Origin: Dendrobium chrysotoxum
Lineage: Eukaryota; Streptophyta; Magnoliopsida; Asparagales; Orchidaceae
Length of the DNA: 64,000 nucleotides
Reading direction: 5' to 3'
Assembly (NCBI GenBank): GCA_019925795.1
Contig: CM034301.1
Span: forward strand, 50,431,783-50,495,782
The notes beneath the pieces were generated by a model that was not told the origin of the DNA, made no database searches, and was given only the letters and a program-made list of their open reading frames with translations. The first letter of the stretch is position 1. The number at the start of each line of letters is the position of its first letter. Shown piece after piece: positions 46,521-57,855 of this stretch. Both the position numbers and the translations under genes were made by a program.

Positions 46521-49500
46521 CTAAATCATGACTAAGTTTGAGCAGAAGGTCATTGGTGCGCCAAACAAAGGATCCCCACCACTCTTACAGTTATCTTGTT
46601 CAACCACCTTCAATGATTTTGGTATTAGAAATGTGCTACTTTTGTCGCTGCATTTGTGGCTAAAATCAATACGGCGTCTTTTACTACTTAAAAACTTTTT
46701 TGCAAGCTGCCTCGCATGCGTCCTTTTCCTTGAGGAGCTCCACCTCAAGCCATCATGGAAGTAACTCCTGACAAGGTCGGACTCATTTCTTTCCCTCTTT
46801 TCCAACAGAGGATTCCTCCCAAGCTGCGATCTGCAAGTTTCAGCGCGACCAAAAGGAGGCGAACGATCTCCTTTCTCTTGCCTAGGTGCTGCCTCAGTTT
46901 GAACCACAGAGGGCGAAGCCTGGAAGGTAACGCAATCACTGCACTTCTCATGATCTAGTTCTGAGAGTAAAAGAGTCGCAATATCAGGCCTGGCCTTGAT
47001 GTAGTTCCATTTGTTTTCAACCCAATCTTGAGAAGGTCTCAGGTCCGCAGAACGAAAGCTGGATACTTGCTGCTCTCCTGCAAGTTTACAGAGGAAGAAT
47101 ATGAAAAACATAAGAGGCGGACAAAAGAAATCTCTAAAGGATGCAATTACTAAAAACAATATATTGAGGGGCAAGATGACGGAATTCTTTTGAAATGTTA
47201 ATTTCTATTGGTAAAAGATAGGATATATGCTCTCTCACATGCCTCCTTTGGCTCCTATGGAAAACAGTAATGGGAAATTTAAAGCTTTCTCTGCTGATCC
47301 TATCTTATTACATAAAAGTAACCAAAAAACAAAAATTATAGTGACCTACCTGGGAAATATACATGAATTTTTCCCTCGCTGTCATTGCTGATAACAATCC
47401 CTTCCCACCACCCATCATGCCACCATGCATCCACAACCTTCCCAACTTCATAACTGCATAAACTCTCATCTTTCTTTGGTGGGCTAGGACGAACTATTCG
47501 CCTTCCACTTATGCGAATGCCCAATTTGTCTGTAGTAGCAATCCTTGATGTTGAAACCCATTCCTATACATAAATCAAACGAACTAAATGAATAAGTTCT
47601 AAGCATCATTAGAAAAAGCACAACTAAAGAGCATAGGGTGCGCACCATCTTTTTTTACCTCTAAATTGCCAGTTCCATCAGCGTCTTCAACATCTCGATA
47701 TTGAACCTTGATTCTATCACGGTGTCTTTTGAGAACCACACAACAAAACCAGCAGCCCCTGATGCCACTGTCCTGAGAAAGCACTTCAATTCCCAACCCA
47801 GAAGTTATCAAATTCTGTTGCTGGGAGTCTACCTGCTTTACCAACCCCCTCCTAAAAAGGGCGGCCGACGACTTAACTCGATCATGCCTTTCCAATCTAT
47901 TTCCAACGCTCAAAACCTTTGATTTGTCAATGTCATTAATTAGTCCTTCAACATCAACGCCTCCACTATTTGAGTGAGGTTTTCTCTTGCAATTGCCCTG
48001 AAAGTCAAAGCTATTTTTGTTGCCATCTACACTGGAACCATGGCCTTTTATCTTCAGCCGTAATTTAAAACAGGAGGGGTACATGGACCGAAGAAGATCC
48101 TGACCCCAGTAACCTTGGACTTGAGTGACATCAAAAGGCTTAACTTCTTCTTGGCCAATTTGTCTGCGGCAAAGAAAAGGGTCCCAGGAGCTGTATCTGT
48201 GCAGTGCCTCTTTCTGAAACTTATCAAAATCCTCAAAACCAAGTACAGCTGCCAACCCATCCACGCATTCAACACTGAAATCTTGGAGACAAAGAGAAAA
48301 GAAAATCTCTCTGTCATTAGTGTCGGGTGGCAAAACAATACTAATCTCATCAACTTTATGAAACCACCGTACCGCAACCATGTTATTGACCCTCACATCC
48401 TCATATAAATCTTCAATATATGCAACAAGCCTCTTATTATCTTCCGACAGAACATAGATGAAGTCATGAACCTGGTGGTATTATTAAAAAATGGTATTTC
48501 AGATAAGGCAGCAAAATTTTAAAAAGAATCAAAGTAGCAAAATGACTAGCAGAACATATCAATTGATGATTGAGGATATACTTACAGATATCGTAATTCC
48601 ATTTCTGCAAAATGATTGATAATGCTTTCGGCGTTTCTTACAACTCCATGCAGAACCTAACCATGAAAACTCTTCCGAATGGTGCCTCATTCGTCCCGAG
48701 GAAAGAACCTGTAGAGAAGCACGAAGGAATAGGGTTTCAAGGAAAATGCTTCAGTCACAGTTTAAAAATTATAAATGACAGATCAAAATTTGAAATTTAA
48801 TGAGAAAAAAGGTTATCTCTACCTTGGAAACAGGAATACTGGCTGGTGAGGCATCTTCATCATCAGAGTATCTGTCCAACACGGGGGCCAATCCATATGG
48901 CGTGGAATCTATTTAAATAACGAATATTAGTTCAAGAGCTTAGCAAAAATTAAGTATAAAGAAGCTCAACAAAAGGATTTGCAAGGCACAGGTAGGATGA
49001 AATAGAAGAAATGTGGCTGCTCTTCTAGGTTTTATGCTTGATATAGATATTTGAAGGAAAAAAAAAACTTTCAATAAATAAAGAGTTGATGTACAATAAA
49101 AGGATATGAAGTTCTGATGAAGAAAGCAAGACAACGATATACTTTCATATGCATGCCTCTAGTGTATTATGGAAATCCCAGGTTCGAACCATTAAAAACC
49201 CACTCTAAGAAAGCATAGAGGTAGAGCTACCTGCATCAACGTCTCCCTAAACCCTCCATTAGCAAAAGCTTCATGTACTACAAATGCCTTCTACATTATA
49301 AATAAATAAATAAATATGGTAATAAAAATGCATGCACCAAGATGGTTTAAGTAGAGCCTCAAAAAGTAAACAAGAGAAGAAATTAAGAAACCAAAAGGCT
49401 GATATCAAACATGAAATTTGGAAGAAAAAGAACATATCAAAAAGAAGCACAAGAAGAAGGTAGGTTTATTAAGAATGAAAGGCTTTATTTAGAAATGATA

Positions 49501-52500
49501 TGTTTTGTCAAATAAATTCAAGTGGTTATCAATATCACAAAGATGGATAAGTTTCCCTGCAATTGTGTTCCATATGGTCCAAAAACTGAGAACAACGTGC
49601 TCCTTATGAATAGGGATTTCCATTTGTGTTTCCTAAAAATCAATTTTAGGGTACGGAAAGTTGTTAAAAGCAGTGCAAAATCAACACAAACAAATGAGGG
49701 ATGAGCCAGACTAGAAGAAACTTCTAAAACATAAAGGTTAGGGAACCAATTTTGGAACTTCTGATTACTAAAAACAAAACTAAATCAGCAAAAAGTAGAC
49801 TTTTCAAGAAAGTTTCACCAAGGCTGGAAAAAAATTAAGGAAAGAGAGTATAAGGAGAAATTCTAATTAGTGTTCAACTTTTTTTTTTAACCATATGGTC
49901 ACATTGAAAGACAATTTATTTTAACTGGGTACTGTACAGCACTTCATTTGTATAATCAGAAAATTTCCAGAAAATAATTACATATTTTTTATTTTAAAAG
50001 AAATTTTCATCATTGACTTATATTTTCCATGAATATGCTGGATTTGAACCCAAAAAAAGTATTAATACGAAAAGAGCCACTACCAGACCTAGAAGAAATT
50101 ACAGTTGAAAGAAGGATGTGCTCGAATGCATAAATGTAAATTCAATGAGAAGTAAGAAATCATCAATGTCATTCATTGCCTACACTCCAAGGAGTCCTAA
50201 AGGTGTCCTACATCTGAAGCCAACGAAGGGTAAAAATAACTATAATGCTAAAGAGGTGATATTAGCAATGATGAAAAGCACAAGCATATAAGCTAATCCA
50301 GGCGTTATTTGAAAGAAAATTCCATATTATAAACATAGAAAATATCCTCATTTTTTGTCAGCATCATCTTACACATGGAAACTACAGGATGCACCCCCCC
50401 CCCCCCCCCCAACAAAAAAAAAAACTAGTCCTCTTTTAATTCCTCGTCACCATTATTCCCCATATTCATTCATTCTTGTTAAGTGCTATCTACGGTGTTT
50501 TTTCATTATGCTATATTGAGGAAAACAAAAGCTTCTTGAACATTTCTCGAAAAATAGCCTAAAGCACAAACTAAGTAATAATTCAGTGGACTCAACACCA
50601 CTATAAAAAAGTTCCATCTTAACTCAAGCACATTTATTTCTTCATTTCCTTTTTTGCTATTTTCACTCAACATCCTTATTTATGTAAGATATTCCTTAAG
50701 CTACATATTTTGTATAAAGATCCACAATTTTTTGCTTGTTTGTAAAGAATTTATTACACAAATGCAATACTTTTTTAGCAATTACATATTTTAAATTCAT
50801 AATCCCAAACCCTAGATGTGCCATGTTATACTTTCACAAGGTTTTTCCTATCCCATGATTGTGGTTGCGTTTCCATGTCTCATTCCTTCCATCAAATGTT
50901 GCAGGAAGATGATATATCTATTTGGATGGGCAAAGTAATAAACATGAAGAACAGGCAGGTAATAATCCCAATTCATTTATCCACTAAACCAAGGATGTGA
51001 GGACAGGCATGCAAATAAACTCTCCAAAATTTAGCTGGCATCTTATTTCATGATTTCTGGCTAGGCTCTACATAAAAATTTCGGGACACGGCAAAACTGG
51101 CATCTTGTTTCATGATTTCTGGCTAGGCTCTACCTAAAAATTTCAGGAAACAGCACAAAGATTATACATAAGAAGATCAATATATAACTCCTGTGTGGCA
51201 CGGTTGAAAAAAGAATGTTCTCTAACCATGGGAAAATCAGAGGAAACACCTAAGACAGATAGAATTCACGAGGAAAAAAAAGGATGAATTCAATATTTAA
51301 CTTGCACCTTGCTTCATGATTTCTACATAGGTTCTACATAAAAACTTCAAGAGACATGCTAATTTTATCCATGATAATATCAATATAAAACTCCCCTGTA
51401 AGCCACGAACAAACATAAAAAAAGATACATAATCCCATAAGAAAATTAGAAGGAAAACGCCTACAGCTAGGCAGATTTAATAAAGAAACAGAAAAATTCA
51501 ACCTTAATTAACGCTTCTCCAAAAGGAATTTACTCAACGAGCACAAAAAGTCAAGTTTTCATTTTGATGGAATAACTGTTTACGATTATAGAAAATTGCG
51601 GAGAAGAGCCAGATGGAAGGAGGGACAAGAGATGAGAGCAAGCACCTAGTTATGAAGGAAGCTTTGAAATTTTTGATCCCGCAAGAGCTGCTCCTTGTCT
51701 TCACACTTCTCCATTTGGTTTCGTTTAAAGGCTGAAAGACGTAGGAGTACACGTCCAGCGTAGGGTTACCAATTCCGGAATTTAAAAATCCAAATTTCTA
51801 TTAATATGAGAAATCATAAACCTAGTTTTCTCCAAAATAATGAAAGAAAACCCAACGGAACAAACACAGAAACCTACAATTACAGCAAATTACATAAAAG
51901 ACACGACGAAGACCTCAGATCTGACAAAGCTCACCTAAAAAAAAAAAAGAACGAGTTTGATAATTCACCTCCAAATAGTGCAACATAATTCTAAAAACAA
52001 ACGTAAAGCTACAGAAATCCTAAAATTGGAGCTCCAGCATCACAAATGCCTTGTCTAGGCTGAAACCAAGCAAAGGAACAATCTTTCCAAAACAAACACA
52101 ACATAAACCTAACCAAGAAGCAACCTTACCTAGAAATAAGCAACTTTACCGAACCTACCATAAGAAAAACCTCAGATCCACACAAAAACATAATCCCCAA
52201 GGCTCTCAATTCCCATCCAAATTTCTCCTTCAATAAACAAACATAAAAAAGGAAAGCAGCAAACCAGCGCTCACAAAAAAGGAAAAAAAAAACAATAAAG
52301 AGAAATCACAAAATTACCTGAGACAAGCAAGGAGAGCCAATCCACAACCTGTCTCCGTGTTCGCAACTTCAGATCCGACGGCAGAGCAGCCGCCGCCGAG
52401 TTAACCCCGGAAGGAGAAGCGGTGTCCGACAAACAAATCAGAGACTGATAAAACTTCGCCGGAACAGCATACGCCATGTGGCGCGCACTTTTCTCCCTCC

Positions 52501-52624
52501 CTACAACCGCCAGATCTCGTCCGCCGCCAGCAGCCCTGACATAATAATGCACCTCTCGCCGCCCACGATCGTTCGACACTATTTCTTCTTCCCATCGCAC
52601 CCAACCCTTAAACTCGGAATCCAT
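46521..52624 (-). CDS. BAH and tandem Agenet domain chromatin-reader protein
   Basis: Six exons on the minus strand: 52318-52624, 48823-48908, 48586-48708, 47659-48471, 47350-47563 and 46521-47077. All introns are GT-AG and the joined frame is open for 699 residues plus stop TAG. The start is ATG 52624 (MDSEFKGWVRWEEE). Residues about 145-172 hold FSWLGSAWSCKKRRKHYQSF. A BAH domain (about 166-290: HDFIYVLSEDNKRLVAYIEDLY, VAVRWFHKVDEI, REIFFSLCLQD) follows. Two Agenet/Tudor units are at about 397-475 (GIEVLSQDSGIRGCWFCCVV) and 482-540 (VGKVVDAWWHDGWWEGIV). Basic clusters near the C terminus (SSRKRTHARQLAKKF, SSKRRRIDF) look like nuclear localisation signals. BAH and Agenet folds bind histone tails, so a nuclear chromatin role is inferred. 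The layout matches the Arabidopsis At1g68580 type. Confidence 0.95.
49143..49290 (+). mobile_element. tRNA-derived SINE (Au-like), in intron
   Basis: Contains a pol III B box, CAGGTTCGAACC, at about 49190-49201. The body GAGGTAGAGCTACCTGCATC...CTCCCTAAACCCTCCATTAGCAAAAGCTTCATG follows, a pattern I know from widespread plant SINEs. It then ends in an AAATAAATAAATAAATA tail. The A box region is weak. It lies antisense to the host gene. Confidence 0.6.
50394..50410 (+). repeat. 17-base C run
   Basis: Homopolymer of C followed by AACAAAAAAAAAAAC, in intron 1 of the BAH-Agenet gene. Confidence 0.9.
51034..51345. repeat. 62-bp unit, tandem pair plus a diverged copy
   Basis: GCATCTTATTTCATGATTTC...GGCTAGGCTCTACATAAAAATTTC at about 51037-51098 is repeated at about 51099-51160. 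A diverged copy starting GCACCTTGCTTCATGATTTC lies at about 51304-51360. The third copy suggests an older, larger duplication that also includes the GATCAATATATAACTCC block. Confidence 0.75.
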
Positions 52625-52665
52625 GACTAGAAACCCTAACACTAGAAATGACCGGGTACCAATAT

Positions 52666-52687
52666 CTCCGCCGCCTCCTCGGCGGAG
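52666..52687 (-). promoter_or_regulatory. GC hairpin in the 5' leader of the BAH-Agenet gene
   Basis: Perfect 8-bp stem CTCCGCCG/CGGCGGAG with a 6-base loop, 42 bases upstream of the start codon. If transcribed, it would sit in the 5' untranslated region. I see no clear TATA box, and the transcription start is unknown. Confidence 0.45.
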
Positions 52688-52699
52688 GAAGGGAAGCGA

Positions 52700-53223
52700 T
52701 CTTTAAATAAAACCGATATATCTTTCCGCAGTATATGGCAAGGATCTAGGCAAAATAAATAAAAGGGACGGTGGATCTCGCAGGTCAAGAAATCGACGGT
52801 CAATTGATCTCCACGACGTTAAATCCGCCGAAACCGACTCGAAGCTGCGAAATCGGCTCGAACCGTGCTTTCCGAATTTGTATAAAAAGCAAACAAATTT
52901 AAATCCGCTGTGTCGATGAATTTAGCGTTCAGCGAAATGAAGGTCAGAAAAACTGGACGCGTGGCGATACTAAGGTAGGGTCACACTTAACGCGTTGATT
53001 TGGCCTAGTGACGTATGTGGACCCCACTGTGAGGTTATGGGAAGTGTAACGTATAACAGGTTTACATGTTTGCATGAGCTGTTAAAAGTTGGGTTGATGG
53101 AGAAAAAAATTTAAACGGTCAATTTTTCAAAGTAAAAATTTTTTACCAAAAGTAATTGTGATATAATTTTTGGTAAAATTAATTCTCAAATTATTGAATT
53201 TATATTGAGGTTAATATAATTTA

Positions 53224-53265
<42 letters not shown>

Positions 53266-54233
53266 TGATATGATTTAAAAAATATTCACTTTGATGAGCA
53301 TAAGTTTTTGATGCAATATTTATATTAAAAACTTTCACAATTATCTCAAATCCAACTCCGTCAAATTTATAGTCAAAATTGAGCGTACTGATATGACAAA
53401 TCTAAGGGCACTAATGATCTCTAAATATTATATACTTATACTCAAATTAACCACTCGAAGGATAGTAAAATTTTTTTGGATATTAATTAGAAGATCAAAT
53501 AGTCTCTGAAAGACTGAAACTTATGTGCTTATATTCAAAACAAAAAACTCGATAAGATGAATTCAACAAATTCAAAATCAGTCAATTCTTAGATCATTAA
53601 AATACATAAATGCTGAATATAATGAGGTGTTATGGAATTATGACTAAATTTATTAAAATGCTCACTCTGAAAGCATAATAAATTTGCTCCATTCTTCTCA
53701 ATAAAGGGAGCTATATTTAAGTTTAGATAGAGTTTGGAGATTTGAAAAATTTTAGAGCATAACCTAACATATGATGCCAACAATCACAACCATCCACTAT
53801 CACCGTCTGGCTGCAATTGTCAAACCATCATTGCTTGATTGTCGTCATCTAACTGTCATATTACAACTATCGTCATCTGAACACTATCATCTGATCACTC
53901 TGATCCATTCACTGTCATCCAAACATAATAATCAAACTATCATTGCCTCACTATCATTATCGTTACACAACTAACACCATTTATATATTCATAATTTCTA
54001 TTTGTTCATAACAAAAATTAAATTAATTGTTCTCATAGTAGAGATTTTGAATTCTAGTCGAGCATGAGCCTTACTTTAGGGTTTATTTGGGATAACTTTT
54101 TTGCTGCTTTATTTTTTAGACAACAATCATAATTTTATTTGGTTATTACTTTTATGTTATATTCTCAATGTTTTTTTTAGAAATTTTTGTGGTGAAAAAT
54201 TACTTTTTTTCAATAGATTAGCTAAGTGACTTA
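52700..54233. other. Upstream flank of the BAH-Agenet gene, no gene
   Basis: Promoter side of the gene, then AT-rich DNA with a (TA)n run at 53229-53261. A CATC/CAACTATC-rich stretch at 53770-53960 looks like decayed repeat sequence. A lone MITE arm may lie at 54078-54130. Confidence 0.5.
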
Positions 54234-54299
54234 AGCTTCGTTTGGGGCAGCTTTCTTAATGCTTTCTAAAGCAGCAAGAAAGCTGTCTCAAAATTAAGC
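54234..54299. mobile_element. Miniature MITE, GGCTTCGTTTGGG family (66 bp)
   Basis: AGCTTCGTTTGGGGCAGC joined almost directly to GCAGCAAGAAAGCTGTCTCA: both arms with the centre deleted. It sits 4 bp before the next copy. Confidence 0.65.
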
Positions 54300-54303
54300 G
54301 TTA

Positions 54304-54409
54304 GGCTTAATTTGGGACAGCTTATACCACTGTTTTTTTTGCTATTAAGAGATTTTTGCACTTAAAAGCAGCTTTACAAAGTAGTAAGAAAGTCGTCCCA
54401 CATGAAGCC
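54304..54409. mobile_element. MITE, GGCTTCGTTTGGG family, TSD TTA
   Basis: 106 bp. GGCTTAATTTGGGACAGC at the left and AAGTCGTCCCACATGAAGCC at the right. TTA flanks both ends (54301-54303 and 54410-54412), as expected of PIF/Harbinger-like MITEs. Confidence 0.82.
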
Positions 54410-54446
54410 TTATTCTACAACAATTTCACAATCAACTTTGATTTTT

Positions 54447-54560
54447 TTTGGGGGCAACATTCTTACTGTTTCTTAAAGCAGCTTTCTTGCACAACAATTT
54501 TAATTTTTATGCTAGAAAGTTGGTTTAAGAAGCAATAAAAAAAACATCTCAAACGAAACC
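54447..54560. mobile_element. MITE, GGCTTCGTTTGGG family
   Basis: Left TTTTTTGGGGGCAACATTCTTACTG, right AACATCTCAAACGAAACC, with AAAGCAGCTTTCTTG arms. Third copy in a row within 330 bp. Confidence 0.7.
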
Positions 54561-55232
54561 TTTATAAAATGTGATAATCATCCCAAACAAATTCTTAAAC
54601 TACTTCATATATGACATGCAAGTCTTTAATTCACCTTGTGCCTTATCCTATTTAACTATATTTAATAAATTTTTTTAAGATATTTTTTAAGATAAATTTT
54701 TATTATTGAAAAAAATCTCAATCTAATACATCATCTACCTCTTTGTTTTTAGATCTTAGGATACTCAAATAATCATAAGAGTTAATAGTTTATTATTCAT
54801 CTAGATGTTTTTTGACATGTGTATATATCCTAATTGTACACATGCCTCTATTTTTTATATGAAAAATATTTTTTAAAGCTAAAGTTGATAAAATCAATTG
54901 ATTTTGAGAAATGACAATACTGATTTGGTTCTAAAAATGGTCAAACGGGAATAGAATCAAATCTTGCTCACACTAAGGATATTTTTGGCATAGACTTCAA
55001 CATTTTGTGAAGGTGGTTGTTGGGTTATTTTTGAAAAAGTAACTTTTTGAAAATTTTATGAATATTATTAATTTGTTCTTTTTTCAAAAAAAATTAGGAT
55101 CGCTATTTTCTTATAGTTATCATACATTAATAAATCTAATTATGAAAAGTGATTTTTCATTATAGAAATTTTTGAAAAGCGACAAAAAAAAAAAGTAGTA
55201 GCCAAATAAAAATGAGTTAGTTACCTGAAAGC
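54561..55232. other. AT-rich intergenic DNA, nothing recognised
   Basis: About 670 bp without a gene or clear repeat. Confidence 0.5.
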
Positions 55233-55235
55233 AAA

Positions 55236-55588
55236 CAGTACAAGAAATTTACTGAATACCGGTGATAATTCCGGCGGTCTGACCATCACTTTAAACCGGC
55301 GATAAAATCGCCGGTAATATCGCTGGTAACTACCGGCAATTAACTTGCGGTCATTTCGCAGGCAAATTTCGGTGGTTTTTCCTGCTGTTTTGACATTAGT
55401 AATTTCCGGCTGTTGTAGCCGCCCAAAAGCCGCCAAAAAAATTTACCACCGGTAAAGATTCGCCACTTTTGATTTTCTATGCGGTTTATTCCGGCAGTCT
55501 TAAAGCCGTCGGAACTTTTCAGAACCGCCGGAAAATTGGTATATTTCGCTGGAAATTACTGTTGGTAATGGACGATTTTTCTGTAGTG
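55236..55588. mobile_element. 353-bp non-autonomous CACTA-like element
   Basis: The right end is the complement of CACTACAGAAAAATCGTCC. The left end, CAGTACAAGAAATTTACTG, is the same terminal repeat with one key base changed (CACTA to CAGTA). A 3-bp TSD AAA lies at 55233-55235 and 55589-55591. The subterminal regions are full of CCGGCGG, CCGGTAA and GCCGCC words in both orientations, as expected of transposase-binding repeats in CACTA/EnSpm elements. No coding capacity. Confidence 0.85.
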
Positions 55589-55918
55589 AAAGTGATGATA
55601 AAGATATCTGCGGTTAAAATTATTTGAAATGGTAATGTTATTCAATTTGATTTTAGGTTTATTTTGAGCTATTATTCTAATTGAAATTGATCTTAAATTT
55701 GATTGAACTAATTCTAATATATTTGGAGTCAATCATATAAATAATTTGAAATTGTGACCTTATGCAATTTGATTAGAGCTAGTAACTTATTTTCTCCTTA
55801 CTCCAAGAAATTAAAAGATCTACAAGAAGAAACAATATTCAATGATAGATTTTTAGTCCTTGAGATCATCAACCCAATTAAAATTAGATAATGAGATAGA
55901 GAATGAGAAATTGATCTT

Positions 55919-56370
55919 GGGGGGTAAACGAGTCAAGCAGAGTTGAGTTCGGCTCGATAAATCACTCGTGAGTTGAACTTGATGAGCTAATGATCCAAAT
56001 TTGAGCCAGCACAGACGCGACTCTCGTTACCTCGCAAGCCAACTAGTTTAAGAAATATTAATATAAATCTCACTTAAAATATATTAACAATCATAATCTT
56101 AAGTACAAAATTATTTAAAATATTAAAAAAGTTATATCACAGCTCGTATGTTAACTAAATCTTTATTATTTATTTCTAATTTATTATTCTTTTTAATCAT
56201 TTATTATAATAATCATTTCATTCATAATCATTTTCTCTTTTTCACAATAAATGAGCGTGCTCGTGAACACTCGAACTCGCAGAATTAAACCTGAGCTTAA
56301 GCTTGAACTCAATTAATTAATCAAGCTCAAGCCAGAAGTGACTTGAGCTAGACTCCACTCGTTTACCCCC
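55919..56370. mobile_element. 452-bp inverted-repeat element, GGGGGTAAACGAGT ends
   Basis: Terminal inverted repeats GGGGGTAAACGAGT (left) and ACTCGTTTACCCCC (right), both perfect, with GAGCTTGA/TCAAGCTC-like inner pairing. The flanks do not give a clear duplication. Superfamily uncertain, hAT-like possible. Confidence 0.65.
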
Positions 56371-56485
56371 TTATTAATCCTTATTATGAGAGTGATAGTG
56401 AGAGAGAGAGAGAGAGAGAGGAGCAGCTGATATCCTATCAATAAGATTGAGCTATTTTTCTATCTAATGATACACCATTTACTGA

Positions 56486-56585
56486 GACTTCATTTGGGAC
56501 GGTTTTTTTTTTGCTTCTTAAAGCAGTTTTTTAGTTAAAAAAAGCTACTTTAAGAAGCAGAAAGAAAGCCGTCCCAAACGAAGCC
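56486..56585. mobile_element. MITE, GGCTTCGTTTGGG family
   Basis: 100 bp. GACTTCATTTGGGACGG at the left, AAGCCGTCCCAAACGAAGCC at the right, centre AGTTAAAAAAAGCT. An (AG)n tract lies 60 bp upstream at about 56399-56420. Confidence 0.82.
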
Positions 56586-56971
56586 AAAATCTAATCCATA
56601 CAGCTTAATTAACTATCTATGAAAGGCTCAAAAATACGTCAAATGAGAATTATAATATTAAATTTGCAGCATAATTAATTAGTTATTGATCTTATGATCT
56701 TTTTTTTTCATTTTTCACTCTATCTCCATCACAAGGAATTTGGTTGGCTCAGCTCATCGGGCATTTATTTCGTCCTTCAACGTTGACAAAGTTTTTGTTA
56801 TTATTATTATTTTTAATTCTATCTCACTTCACAAAATTTATTTTTAAATGAATATTTTGGTCAGTATTTTATAAACTGGAGATTCATTGTTACTGGGGAA
56901 TGAAATTATTAACGGAATATGCCAAAAAAAATAAAGATTTAGTATAGCAAGGGTGGTGGAATCAAGAAGAG

Positions 56972-57113
56972 GAGAGATTATTCTGTGCGGTGTCCGAACG
57001 TGTTCGGAGGTTAATTCGGATGCGCCACGTCATCCAATGCACTGTGCATTGGGTGATGTGGCCCATCCGGATTAGCCTCCGGACGCGTCCGGACACCGCA
57101 CGAATAATTTTTC
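56972..57113. mobile_element. 142-bp Mutator-like MITE, copy 2
   Basis: Same family and length as 36897-37038: left GAGAGATTATTCTGTGCGG, right complement of GAAAAATTATTCGTGCGG. A 9-bp TSD, CAAGAAGAG, lies at 56963-56971 and 57114-57122. The centre pairs as GATGCGCCACGTCATCCAATGC against its complement. Confidence 0.92.
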
Positions 57114-57517
57114 CAAGAAGAGCTCAAAGTGGACAATTTCTAAATTTTTTTTTCAGAAGAATAAGCATTATAGCTATTTCGCCCACCTTCAATAAATGAA
57201 GTTGCTCAAATTCTAAAAGAGAAATTACTTTTTATATTTCATGTATAAAAATTAAATATTTCACAATCATATTTTATCCGTCCTAACAAAAGGGGTTGAT
57301 TCCACCTTTGATAGCAAGGAGAAGTTACATCAGATCAAAAAGTACTTAGTAAAAAGAGCTAGAAGGAGAAAATAAGAGAGCATTTGATCTTATAGTTTAT
57401 ATAGAAGATTTAAAGGAGAATTTGAAGAGCTTCGAAAAAGCTATGAATGAGAGATCATCAATCTCAAGCAATGCTTTGAAGGCTTGAGGTGGAAAGGTGA
57501 AAAGGGTTCCTTGGATA

Positions 57518-57847
57518 CATGGGTGGATCTACCCAGAGCCCGGGTGTGGGCAATTGCCCTCCTTCAAAAAATTTAAAAAAAAATTATTATAAAATTTTGT
57601 ATGTAATTTATGCATCGTCATCTATTTTTTAGTCTTTATTACAAGGATTTTTAGGCAATTGCCCCCCTAAAAGTTTTAAAATAATATGATCTTTAGGCAA
57701 TTGCCCCAAGCATAATTAAACACATTGTGTAGAGGTCGAACCTCGTCAGGGGGCGCTGCCCCTTGGACCCCCGACATATCTGTGAAATCTCTACACTTTT
57801 ACTTATAAGTTTGCCCCCCCTAAAAATTAAGGCTGGTTCCGCCCCTG
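57518..57847. mobile_element. 330-bp non-autonomous hAT-like element
   Basis: An 8-bp TSD, CTTGGATA, lies at 57510-57517 and 57848-57855. Ends are CATGGGTGGATCTA (left) and the complement of CAGGGGCGGAACCAGCC (right), an eroded pair of the CAGGGGCGGA-type termini of Tip100-like hAT elements. The interior has repeated GGCAATTGCCC words and a GGGGGCGCTGCCCC palindrome. No coding capacity. Confidence 0.88.
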
Positions 57848-57855
57848 CTTGGATA

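Larger units (their letters stand above)
48909..52317 (-). other. 3.4-kb first intron of the BAH-Agenet gene
   Basis: Donor CAG/GTAATT at 52318/52317, acceptor AATAG/ATTCC at 48909/48908. It is far longer than the other introns of the gene (about 95-270 bp). It holds a SINE, a duplicated 62-bp unit and a C run. I see no further exon that keeps frame. Confidence 0.85.

Noticed and set aside
49190..49201. GGTTCGAACC as part of a tRNA gene
   Set aside because: No cloverleaf can be drawn around it. The downstream sequence fits a SINE body.
57720..57800. GGGGGCGCTGCCCC palindrome as a terminator or regulatory site
   Set aside because: It lies inside the hAT-like element and is part of that repeat.
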